DNA of 10,946 nt, taken from NCBI GenBank assembly GCA_039714715.1, contig JBDLIU010000149.1:1-10946 (forward strand). The letters are read 5' to 3'. Below the pieces are notes generated by a model. It saw only the letters and a list, made by a program, of their open reading frames with translations. It did not search any database and was not told the origin of the DNA. Made by a program: the position numbers and the translations under genes. Position 1 is the stretch's first letter. Each line of letters starts with the position of its first letter. This document shows positions 1 to 6,542 of the stretch, one piece after another. The stretch comes from S012-113 sp039714715. GTDB lineage: Bacteria > Bacteroidota > Bacteroidia > Cytophagales > Cyclobacteriaceae.

Positions 1-2256
1 GAGAAAAAAGAAGAGAAGAAAGAGGAGAACAAAGAAACACCGGTAGCAGAAGAAAAACCGAAAAAGACAAAGGAGTCAAAAGAAGAGCCAAAGGAAGAGA
101 AAAAAGAAGAATCAAAGGAAGTTGTTGGCGCTAAAGCAGGTAAGCTTAAGGGGTTGAAGGTTGTTGGCAAGATAGATTTACCAACAGCACCCGAGAAAAA
201 AGCAAAACCGGTTGCTTCATCTGATATCGCTAAGGATAAAAAGAAAAGGCCTCGCAAGCGCATAGCCTCACAGGGAGAAAAGAAAAGAGAATTTAAAAAG
301 CATCATAAGCCTTTAACAGAAAGACAGAGAAGGAGGGCCAAGAAAGAAGAACCTTCAGATAAGGAAATTCAAGAGCAAATCAAAGCAACGCTTGCCAAGC
401 TTAGTGGCGGTGGCAAGAAAACCGCAGGTGCTAAATATAGAAAAGAGAAAAGGTCTGCTATTGCCAGTGCTAAAGAAAAGCAGGAACAGCAGGAGGCAGC
501 AGAGGTTAAGAACCTGAAAGTCCCTGAATTTATTTCTGCCAACGACCTGGCATCGTTAATGGATGTGTCGGTTAATGAGGTGATTTCTACCTGTATGTCG
601 CTTGGCATGTTTGTTTCGATTAACCAACGGCTGGACGCGGAAGCTATTACCGTAATAGCAGATGAGTTTGGCTATAGTGTTGACTTTTCCAGTGCAGAAG
701 AAGAAATGGCGGTTGAAGAGGTTATGGATTCCGATGAAGATCTTACACCAAGAGCTCCGATTGTAACTATCATGGGGCACGTTGACCACGGTAAAACATC
801 TTTGCTCGATTATATCAGAGAATCACGTGTAACGGAAGGTGAAGCAGGAGGAATTACCCAGCATATTGGCGCCTACGATGTAGAGACCAGTAAAGGGGAA
901 AAGATTGCTTTCCTGGATACTCCGGGACACGAAGCGTTTACAGCAATGCGTGCTCGTGGAGCTAAAATTACAGATGTGGTAATTATTGTGGTTGCTGCCG
1001 ATGATAACGTGATGCCTCAAACCAAGGAGGCGATTAACCATGCACAGGTGGCAGGTGTGCCCATGATATTTGCCATTAATAAAATTGACCGCCCTAATGC
1101 CAATGTAGAAAAGATCAAGGAGGAACTCTCCAAGATTAATATTTTGGTTGAAGATTGGGGAGGTAAGTATCAGTCACAGGAAGTATCTGCAAAAACAGGT
1201 GAAGGTATTGACGAATTGCTGGAAAAGGTACTGCTTGAAACAGAAATGCTTGAACTAAAGGCAAATTCTGATAGACCCGCTGTAGGATCTGTTATTGAAT
1301 CAGAGCTTGATAAGGGACGTGGTTATGTTACCACCATTATGGTTCAGACGGGTACATTAAAAATAGGAGATGTCTTGCTGGCTGGATCGCATCATGGTAA
1401 AGTGAAAGCCATGTTTAACCACAGGGGTGAGAAATTGAAGACAGCAGGACCATCAACACCAGTTCTAATGCTGGGCCTTGATGGAGCAGCTCAGGCAGGA
1501 GATTCCTTTAATGTAATGGAAACTGACCGTGAAGCACGAGAAATGGCTGCAAAACGAGAACAGTTGAGTCGTGAACAGAGCATCAGAACCAAAAAACATA
1601 TCACACTTGATGAAATTGGCCGAAGGTTGGCTATCGGATCATTCCAGGAATTGAATGTTATCGTAAAAGGTGATGTAGACGGTTCTATTGAAGCGCTATC
1701 AGATTCATTATTGAAGCTGTCGACCGATGAGGTACAGGTTAACGTGGTTCACAAAGGAGTTGGCCAGATATCAGAATCTGATGTGTTGTTAGCTACCGCC
1801 TCTGATGCTGTAATTATTGGTTTCCAGGTACGTCCTTCTGCAGGCGCCAAAGCACTGGCAGAAAATGAAGATGTGGAAATAAGGCTTTACTCTGTAATTT
1901 ACGATGCCATCAATGATGTGAAAGATGCGATGGAGGGTATGCTGGCACCTGAAGAGGAAGAAGTGATTGTTGGTAATGTGGATATCAGGGATATATTTAA
2001 GATTTCTAAAGTGGGAACGGTTGCTGGTTGTATGGTTACCGATGGTATAATAAAGCGAGCCAATAATATTCGAATAATTCGAGAAGGTATTGTTGTCTAT
2101 ACAGGAGAAATAGGACAGCTTAAGCGATTTAAAGAAGATGTTCAGGAGGTGAAAAACGGCTATGAGTGTGGACTGAGCATTAAAAGTTTCAACGACCTTA
2201 AGGTTGGTGATGTGGTAGAGTCGTACGAGATAAGAGAAATCAAACGAACCTTATAA
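1..2256 (+). CDS. infB: Translation initiation factor IF-2 (5' end missing)
   Basis: GTPase that places initiator fMet-tRNA on the 30S subunit and promotes 50S joining in the cytoplasm. The frame is open from base 1, so the gene begins left of the window; a TTG at 154 lies inside the frame and is not the start. Of 751 visible residues, about 1-170 are Lys/Glu-rich and low in complexity, as in the long Bacteroidota N-terminal extension. The IF2_N module follows (about 172-228, beginning VPEFISANDLASLMDV). The G domain has G1 GHVDHGKTS (259-267), G2 GGITQHIGAY, G3 DTPGHE (from 306), G4 NKID (360-363) and G5 SAKTGEG (396-402). Beta-barrel domains and the tRNA-binding C-terminal domain complete it, ending naturally at TAA. 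From the usual size of relatives I infer that 200 or more residues are missing. Identity is essentially certain. Confidence 0.98.
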   Translation, partial: EKKEEKKEENKETPVAEEKPKKTKESKEEPKEEKKEESKEVVGAKAGKLKGLKVVGKIDLPTAPEKKAKPVASSDIAKDKKKRPRKRIASQGEKKREFKKHHKPLTERQRRRAKKEEPSDKEIQEQIKATLAKLSGGGKKTAGAKYRKEKRSAIASAKEKQEQQEAAEVKNLKVPEFISANDLASLMDVSVNEVISTCMSLGMFVSINQRLDAEAITVIADEFGYSVDFSSAEEEMAVEEVMDSDEDLTPRAPIVTIMGHVDHGKTSLLDYIRESRVTEGEAGGITQHIGAYDVETSKGEKIAFLDTPGHEAFTAMRARGAKITDVVIIVVAADDNVMPQTKEAINHAQVAGVPMIFAINKIDRPNANVEKIKEELSKINILVEDWGGKYQSQEVSAKTGEGIDELLEKVLLETEMLELKANSDRPAVGSVIESELDKGRGYVTTIMVQTGTLKIGDVLLAGSHHGKVKAMFNHRGEKLKTAGPSTPVLMLGLDGAAQAGDSFNVMETDREAREMAAKREQLSREQSIRTKKHITLDEIGRRLAIGSFQELNVIVKGDVDGSIEALSDSLLKLSTDEVQVNVVHKGVGQISESDVLLATASDAVIIGFQVRPSAGAKALAENEDVEIRLYSVIYDAINDVKDAMEGMLAPEEEEVIVGNVDIRDIFKISKVGTVAGCMVTDGIIKRANNIRIIREGIVVYTGEIGQLKRFKEDVQEVKNGYECGLSIKSFNDLKVGDVVESYEIREIKRTL

Positions 2257-2270
2257 TATTTTCTAAAAAT

Positions 2271-2459
2271 ATGACACTGGCCATGTTCTTCAAATGGGCA
2301 TCGGTTGCGTCCATTGTTTTCTTATTAATAGGACTATACAAGCCCTGGTGGGTGCTATGGTGGGAAGATACCCAGAATAGGCTTAAGGTGATCCGTCTTT
2401 ATTTGAGTATTTCATTGATTTCATTGGCAATAAGCAAGCTGATAGAATACTTTGCTTGA
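2271..2459 (+). CDS. Small two-helix membrane protein of unknown function
   Basis: A 62-residue protein 14 bp after infB on the same strand, so probably co-transcribed with it. Two hydrophobic stretches (about residues 4-22 and 43-60) flank an aromatic, polar middle containing KPWWVLWWEDTQNR (about 24-37), so it is most likely a helical hairpin in the inner membrane. No catalytic motif is visible. I have a vague memory of short unnamed Bacteroidota proteins with a similar KPW..LWW.D.QNR stretch, but no function is known to me. An in-frame ATG at 2283 is an alternative start that would shorten the first helix. Neither ATG has a clear Shine-Dalgarno sequence, which is normal in this phylum. Coding status rests on intact length, hydrophobic pattern and operon position. 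Confidence 0.72.
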   Translation: MTLAMFFKWASVASIVFLLIGLYKPWWVLWWEDTQNRLKVIRLYLSISLISLAISKLIEYFA

Positions 2460-2499
2460 ATTTATGAAGTAATTTAGGCCTATCAATAGCCAAACAGGG

Positions 2500-3075
2500 A
2501 TGAACCAAACATCAGAATTTTATTTTACTTCGGATGGAATACAATTTCACACAAGACCTATATACCCATCCGATAAAGATTTAATCAGGAAGGGTTTTGG
2601 CGAGCTTTCTGAAAGGTCGAAATACCTCCGCTTTTTTGCCGTAAGAAGCAAACTCACCATTAAACAGTTAAAGTATTTTACTGAGGTTGATGGCATAAAT
2701 CATGTTGCCTGGGGCATTCAAGATGTATCCGGCACCGTGCCCAAACCTGTTGGTATAGGACGATTTGTAAGGTTAAAAAGCGATCCGGATATCGCTGAAA
2801 TAGCCATAGCCATCGTGGATTCTTACCAGAAAAAAGGCATGGGTCGAATGCTATTTTCAATATTGAATATTGTGGCAGCGAATGTGGGTATCAAAAAATT
2901 GAGGTACCATATTCTGGCCGACAATCTTTTTGTATTGAAACGCCTTGAGAGGTTTGAAATACTTAATCAAATAAAAGAAAATCAAATAACAATTGTTGAA
3001 ACCAAAGTGTTGTCTGCAGAAGAGGTTCTGTTAGAAAATCCCGGAATTCAAGCTTACCTGGATGTGATAAAATGA
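2500..3075 (+). CDS. GNAT-family N-acetyltransferase (Pat-like GNAT domain)
   Basis: A 191-residue single-domain acetyl-CoA-dependent acetyltransferase, cytoplasmic, substrate unknown. The N-terminal part has RPIYPSDKDLIRKGFGELS and then SKYLRFF (residues 19-46). This layout recalls the GNAT domain attached to acyl-CoA-synthetase-like proteins in the Pat/YfiQ group of protein lysine acetyltransferases, but here the domain stands alone. Motif A is at about 102-119, with the acetyl-CoA pyrophosphate loop QKKGMG at 110-115. A motif-B-like ADNLFVLKRLERF follows at 140-152. The weak purine-rich CAGGG lies directly before the ATG. Its last 4 bp overlap the next gene (ATGA), suggesting coupled translation with the DUF218 protein. 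A protein-lysine acetyltransferase role is possible, but the sequence cannot show it. Confidence 0.87.
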   Translation: MNQTSEFYFTSDGIQFHTRPIYPSDKDLIRKGFGELSERSKYLRFFAVRSKLTIKQLKYFTEVDGINHVAWGIQDVSGTVPKPVGIGRFVRLKSDPDIAEIAIAIVDSYQKKGMGRMLFSILNIVAANVGIKKLRYHILADNLFVLKRLERFEILNQIKENQITIVETKVLSAEEVLLENPGIQAYLDVIK

Positions 3076-3581
3076 AGAAAGCACTCAGAGTAATAATAGT
3101 GTTAGGATCACCCAACGATGAGCAAGGGAATCTTTCTACTATTGCCCAATCAAGGTGCGACAAAGCTGTAGAGGAGTTTAAAAAACATCCCGAATACAAA
3201 ATCATATGTACCGGTGGTATGGGAGAGCATTTCAACAATACGAAAAAGCCTCACGCTGAATACACAAAAGCGTATTTAATATCAAAGGGAATACCAGACT
3301 CAGCGTTTTTGGAGTTAGTGCCAAGCAAATTTACAATTGAAGATGCCATTATGGCCAAAGCAGTACAGGAAAAACATAAAGTACAGGAACTTCTACTGGT
3401 TACTTCAGATTTTCATATGAAAAGAGCAAGGATGATATTTAAAAGGATTTTCCCCAATTTAAAAATTAACTATGCCGACACAAGAGTTGAATTACCTGCC
3501 GAAGAGCTACTTAAATTAAAGAAGCATGAGAAAAATGCCATTGTGCGTGACGAAAAGTATCTGGATAGTTTGATGTTATAA
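3072..3581 (+). CDS. DUF218 (YdcF/SanA/ElyC-like) domain protein
   Basis: A 169-residue Rossmann-like DUF218 protein. Visible family landmarks are VLGSP near the N-terminus (10-14), GNLS (19-22), an Arg-rich helix start at R28, ICTGG (45-49), the conserved Thr-Ile-Glu-Asp-Ala (88-92, matching the T.ENA pattern) and VTSDFHMKRA (110-119). Unlike SanA or ElyC it has no signal peptide or membrane segment, so it is probably a soluble cytoplasmic protein closer to the YdcF type. E. coli YdcF has been reported to bind S-adenosylmethionine. ElyC and SanA are linked to envelope integrity, and no enzymatic reaction is firmly assigned to the family. It starts inside the stop region of the upstream GNAT gene (4-bp overlap), so the two products are probably made together. 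Confidence 0.88.
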   Translation: MKKALRVIIVLGSPNDEQGNLSTIAQSRCDKAVEEFKKHPEYKIICTGGMGEHFNNTKKPHAEYTKAYLISKGIPDSAFLELVPSKFTIEDAIMAKAVQEKHKVQELLLVTSDFHMKRARMIFKRIFPNLKINYADTRVELPAEELLKLKKHEKNAIVRDEKYLDSLML

Positions 3582-3602
3582 CAAAATCAGCAAGCAAAAA
3601 AC

Positions 3603-4100
3603 ATGATATTGGAAACAGGCAGACTTATTTTAAGAGAGTTCGAACCTTCAGATGCTAAGCCCATGTTTGAGTTGAACTCTAACCCGGAAGTAATCAAATA
3701 CACAGGAGACCCTCCGTTTGATTCAGTTGAGGCTGTTAGAGGGTTTTTAAAGAATTACTCTGATTACAGGAAAAATGGATATGGCCGATGGGCTGTACTG
3801 CTTAAGCCGGAGAATGAATTTATTGGTTGGTGTGGACTGAAGTTAAATGAAGAAGATTTTACCGACATTGGTTTCAGGTTTTTCAGAAAACACTGGAACA
3901 AAGGGTATGCAACCGAGGCCGCTATGGCCACACTGGCATTTGGTTTTAATGAGCTTGGGTTAGATGAAATAATTGGACGGGTTGCTGCCGAAAACACAGC
4001 CTCTGTGCGTGTTTTAGAAAAGATAAATATGAGGTTCTGGAAACACGGATCCTGTAAGGATTTGAATAATGTGGTCTATTATCGCAAATTAATACCCTGA
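3603..4100 (+). CDS. RimJ/RimL-type GNAT acetyltransferase
   Basis: A 165-residue acetyltransferase of the Acetyltransf_3 (RimJ/RimL) type. It begins ETGRLILREFEPSDAKPMFEL, the usual family opening (residues 4-24). The acetyl-CoA loop is in HWNKGYATEA (97-106), and motif B is AENTASVRVLEKINM (129-143). Members transfer acetyl groups to N-terminal amines of ribosomal proteins or to small amines such as antibiotics and polyamines; nothing here fixes the substrate. The start ATG at 3603 is 21 bp after the DUF218 gene, with no strong ribosome binding site. It is unrelated in detail to the GNAT two genes upstream (different opening and motif A), so the pair is not a recent duplication. Confidence 0.9.
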   Translation: MILETGRLILREFEPSDAKPMFELNSNPEVIKYTGDPPFDSVEAVRGFLKNYSDYRKNGYGRWAVLLKPENEFIGWCGLKLNEEDFTDIGFRFFRKHWNKGYATEAAMATLAFGFNELGLDEIIGRVAAENTASVRVLEKINMRFWKHGSCKDLNNVVYYRKLIP

Positions 4101-4162
4101 AGATTACTAATTTTATGGCCGGGGTTAAATGTTATTATTAATATCCGGAAAAACTATTGCAG

Positions 4163-4702
4163 ATGAAAGCACGAGAATATTTTATATTAATATTTCTTAT
4201 TTTTTGTACATTTTTTAAAGCAGAGGCACAAAAAGAATTTACGGCTGGAGTTCGTGTACAGAAAGGGGTGAACCTTTACCTTGAAAATGGGATTTTCTTT
4301 ACCTATCACATAAATGGATTTATGTCTGGCAAAACGGCAGTCGGTTTAAAATATGTGAGCAGTCGTTTTGGATCAGCCATTGGAACTAATGCTGTTAAGC
4401 AGGATAACCTGATGCTTTTCGGGAACTATCTCTTCAGGAAAGAAAAAAAACTAAAACCTTTTATTGATCTGAATTTTGGATTATTTCATGCAGATTACGA
4501 ATCAGATATCTTTAATGATTTACCCAATAATTCTTTGCTAGTTTCTCTGGAACCAGGAATTAATTACCCTGTTAATGAACAAATAAGCATCATGACTTCT
4601 TTCGGATATAATTTTATTACCGGAGATGGCGTTAGCGGACCGGGCACTTTATATCCTTTGTTTTATCAGTTTTCAGTTGGCTATAAAATATTGAAAAAAT
4701 GA
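4163..4702 (+). CDS. Small outer-membrane beta-barrel protein
   Basis: The ATG at 4163 gives 179 residues; a TTG at 4157 is in frame but less likely. An N-terminal signal peptide (basic MKAR, hydrophobic core, cut near EAQ at about residues 21-23) leads into alternating polar/hydrophobic strands rich in Tyr, Phe and Gly. Examples are GIFFTYHING, TAVGLKYVSS, NLMLFGNYLF and PFIDLNFGLF. The protein closes with YQFSVGYKILKK, an aromatic-rich final strand like those recognised by the BAM machinery. These features suggest a small 8-stranded outer-membrane barrel of the OmpA/OprF-like or outer_membrane_beta-barrel type. The function is unknown. It overlaps the following lipoprotein hydrolase gene by 4 bp (ATGA), so the two are likely to act in the same compartment. 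Confidence 0.8.
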   Translation: MKAREYFILIFLIFCTFFKAEAQKEFTAGVRVQKGVNLYLENGIFFTYHINGFMSGKTAVGLKYVSSRFGSAIGTNAVKQDNLMLFGNYLFRKEKKLKPFIDLNFGLFHADYESDIFNDLPNNSLLVSLEPGINYPVNEQISIMTSFGYNFITGDGVSGPGTLYPLFYQFSVGYKILKK

Positions 4703-5628
4703 AATACCCAATAATACTTCTTGCCCTGGTCCTTATTTTGTCCTGTGATAAAATGCCTGAGATTACAGATGATATGCTTGATGGGGATATTATATTTGAT
4801 GCCTCTCTTTACGATCCCGGTTCCTACCTGGTTTCTGAATCTTTACCTACCCCGGATGACATTCAAAAGGCAACACCGGTTATCATATTATGTCATGGCT
4901 ATAGTGCTTCTACTTTTGAATGGTCGGAATTCTTTGATTGGAATGACTCTGATAGCAGCATTTTAATAAGTCGCGTTTTACTGGGAGGCCATGGCCGCAC
5001 CTATCAGGATTTTAAGGAGGCAACCTGGCAGGATTGGAAGCAGAGCATCCTTGATGAATACGATGCTCTGGTAAACGCAGGATTCTCCAATATAAGTTTT
5101 GCCGGGTCATCCACAGGTGGAGCATTGTTGGTAGAGTTGGTTTCAAGTGGTTATTTCAACGACAAGGTAATACCTCGAAACATATTTCTGATAGATCCGA
5201 TAGTAATTCCTTCCAATAAGACACTCTCTCTTGCTAATCTTGTAGGACCTATGCTGGGCTATATTACTTCTGGAAATTCGCCGGAGGAAGAGCCTTATTG
5301 GTATCATTACCGTCCGCAAGAAACACTCAGAGAGCTACTAACTTTGATCAACCTGGTAAGAAAAGACCTGGAAAAAGGTATTACTCTTCCTGAAGAAACC
5401 TATCTGAAACTATATAAATCAGAGCGAGACCCCACAGCAGATCCCGTAAGTGCAGTGTTGATATACAATGGGATGGAAACGACTTCTGGCAAAAAGATAG
5501 ATATAGAGCTGCTCGATTCTGATTTTCATGTTTTCACCCGGCTTGATTTAAGGGATAATGTTACCGCAAAGGATATTCAACTACAGGAAAACGTATTTAC
5601 CGAAATGAAATCCAGGTTAATCAATTGA
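4699..5628 (+). CDS. Lipoprotein alpha/beta-hydrolase (esterase/lipase-like)
   Basis: A 309-residue protein with a lipoprotein signal peptide (lipobox LILSC, Cys16), hence periplasmic or outer-membrane anchored. The hydrolase fold follows. The oxyanion-side motif ILCHGYSAS is at 63-71, GGHG at 96-99, and the nucleophile elbow GSSTG at 136-140 with Ser138. The likely acid is Asp244, in SERDPTADPVSAVLIYN, and the likely base is His277, in DSDFHVFT. The spacing of the acid loop and the His segment resembles Est30-type carboxylesterases and monoacylglycerol lipases, so I infer a short-chain ester or monoacylglycerol substrate. The start overlaps the upstream barrel gene by 4 bp. Residues +2/+3 after Cys are Asp-Lys; whether it is surface-exposed is unclear. 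Confidence 0.87.
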   Translation: MKYPIILLALVLILSCDKMPEITDDMLDGDIIFDASLYDPGSYLVSESLPTPDDIQKATPVIILCHGYSASTFEWSEFFDWNDSDSSILISRVLLGGHGRTYQDFKEATWQDWKQSILDEYDALVNAGFSNISFAGSSTGGALLVELVSSGYFNDKVIPRNIFLIDPIVIPSNKTLSLANLVGPMLGYITSGNSPEEEPYWYHYRPQETLRELLTLINLVRKDLEKGITLPEETYLKLYKSERDPTADPVSAVLIYNGMETTSGKKIDIELLDSDFHVFTRLDLRDNVTAKDIQLQENVFTEMKSRLIN

Positions 5629-5701
5629 CGTATATCATAAATAATTATCAAACATTTTTACCAACCTGGCGTAAAACACAATAGGAAAATTTAAGACCAG
5701 G

Positions 5702-6283
5702 ATGTTCAATGGTGTCTTCAAAATCGTATATTTTATTCAACTGCTGATTGCGGTGGTGGTAAGAAAGTACTTTGAGAAAAAATACCTTAGGCAGGAAGTT
5801 GAAACCCAAGATAAAAGCAAATTAGAGATCACACTTTTATTAATCAATGGTGTTGGAATGACCATACCCATTGTCTATGTGCTAAGCTCATGGTTAGATT
5901 TTGCCAATTATACGCTACCGGAATGGCTGGGTTGGTTGGGAGTAGTATTCTTTTTCTTCGCAATATGGATGTTGTGGAGATCACACTATGATCTGGGTAG
6001 AAACTGGACACCCGTTGTTGCCATCAGGCCAGAACATAAACTAATTACAGAAGGAGTGTTTAAATATATCAGGCACCCCATGTACACAGCTCATCTAATA
6101 TGGGCGGTGGCACAAATCTTAATTTTACATAACTGGATTGCCGGTTATTCATTCATTGTGGTACAGATTCCATTCTATTTCTTCAGGATATGGAGGGAGG
6201 AAAAAATGATGAGGGATCAATTTGGAGAGGAGTATATTGAATATATGAACCAGACCAAGCGGTTAATACCGGGAGTATTGTGA
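5702..6283 (+). CDS. Isoprenylcysteine O-methyltransferase-family membrane protein
   Basis: A 193-residue integral membrane protein of the ICMT/PEMT superfamily. Hydrophobic segments lie at about 7-20, 43-64, 76-92, 129-143 and 147-162. The diagnostic C-terminal half has LITEGVFKYIRHPMY (114-128), where RHPMY helps bind SAM, and REEKMM (165-170) followed by FGEEYIEY (174-181), which complete the SAM/lipid pocket in characterised relatives. Bacteria generally lack prenylated CaaX proteins, so such members may methylate lipids or small hydrophobic molecules; the name reflects family, not proven reaction. It is the last + strand gene of the run, 73 bp after the hydrolase gene. Its 3' end probably once met the convergent methyltransferase gene directly, since a remnant of that gene follows 36 bp later. 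Confidence 0.85.
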   Translation: MFNGVFKIVYFIQLLIAVVVRKYFEKKYLRQEVETQDKSKLEITLLLINGVGMTIPIVYVLSSWLDFANYTLPEWLGWLGVVFFFFAIWMLWRSHYDLGRNWTPVVAIRPEHKLITEGVFKYIRHPMYTAHLIWAVAQILILHNWIAGYSFIVVQIPFYFFRIWREEKMMRDQFGEEYIEYMNQTKRLIPGVL

Positions 6284-6319
6284 AAGAAATTTCTTGTTAC
6301 AACAGATGATCCCCAAAAC

Positions 6320-6460
6320 TTATCTCTTAATGGGATTATTCATTTCCTGGACACGGTTACAAATTGCAACCTGTAGCTTATTCTCTTGTTCTTAAAAGCA
6401 AACAATATTGTTATCCACCATCTTTTAATCCCAGTTTTCTAACAGATTTTGATAAGTTTG
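6320..6460 (-). pseudogene. Decayed 3' fragment of a THUMP-like methyltransferase gene
   Basis: Read on the - strand this stretch encodes KLGLKDGG, then a stop where the intact gene has Asp. QY and a remnant of LF follow with two single-base losses, a second stop, and then ENKLQVAICNRVQEMNNPIKR and TAA (6320-6322). The intact gene at 7514-8695 ends KLGLQDGGDQYLFGYRDN and then ENKLRVAVCERV, so the fragment is a homologous C-terminal end of about 45 codons, broken by two internal stops and two 1-bp deletions. At DNA level AATCCCAGTTTT and CTTATTCTC are shared stretches. Homology fades between about 6445 and 6480. It lies in the 259-bp gap between the ICMT-family gene and fic, just left of the fic promoter. 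The inner boundary is approximate. Confidence 0.8.
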
Positions 6461-6476
6461 ATTCCAGCGAATGCTT

Positions 6477-6507
6477 ATTGTAAAATTGACAATTTTTTAT
6501 ATTTTTG
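6477..6507 (+). promoter_or_regulatory. Putative Bacteroidota-type promoter of fic
   Basis: ATTG at 6477-6480, a 19-base spacer, and TATTTTTG at 6500-6507 match the Bacteroidota sigma consensus (TTTG near -33 and TAnnTTTG near -7) with full agreement at -7 and the usual spacing. Transcription would start near 6512-6514, inside the inverted repeat described next, leaving a leader of about 30 bases before the ATG at 6543. The assignment rests on motif and position only. Confidence 0.6.
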
Positions 6508-6530
6508 ATACTATCAAATGATAGTATCAA
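6505..6530. promoter_or_regulatory. Perfect 12-bp inverted repeat, probable fic operator
   Basis: The arms TTGATACTATCA (6505-6516) and TGATAGTATCAA (6519-6530) are exact reverse complements separated by AA. The left arm covers the last three bases of the proposed -7 element and the right arm covers the start of the transcript. The repeat ends 12 bp before the fic ATG. A dimeric repressor bound here would block RNA polymerase. The winged helix at the C-terminus of the Fic protein itself is the obvious candidate binder (inference). It is not a terminator: no T-tract follows and no gene upstream on this strand ends near it. Confidence 0.75.
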
Positions 6531-6542
6531 CATAAAGAAGAT

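Noticed and set aside
154..2256. A 700-residue IF-2 starting at TTG 154
   Set aside because: The same frame is open back to base 1 with Lys/Glu-rich coding typical of the IF-2 N-terminal extension, and the TTG sits in the middle of a conserved GLKVVGKIDL stretch. The gene is simply cut by the window edge.
2500..4100. The two GNAT genes as a tandem duplication
   Set aside because: They differ in length, N-terminal signature (Pat-like versus RimJ/RimL-like) and acetyl-CoA loop (QKKGMG versus NKGYAT), so they belong to separate subfamilies.
4721..4966. 81-residue + strand frame inside the lipoprotein hydrolase gene
   Set aside because: It lies wholly within the hydrolase coding sequence in another frame and has no recognisable motif; the hydrolase frame has a clear lipobox and catalytic residues.
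6284..6295. 12-bp palindrome AAGAAATTTCTT directly after the ICMT-family stop codon
   Set aside because: Wholly AT-rich apart from two G/C pairs, no loop and no T-tract; it could easily arise by chance in AT-rich DNA and does not resemble a terminator.
6505..6530. Inverted repeat before fic read as a transposon end or terminator
   Set aside because: It is a single compact palindrome with a 2-base centre on top of a promoter element, with no matching partner at the other side of fic and no T-tract. An operator explains it better.
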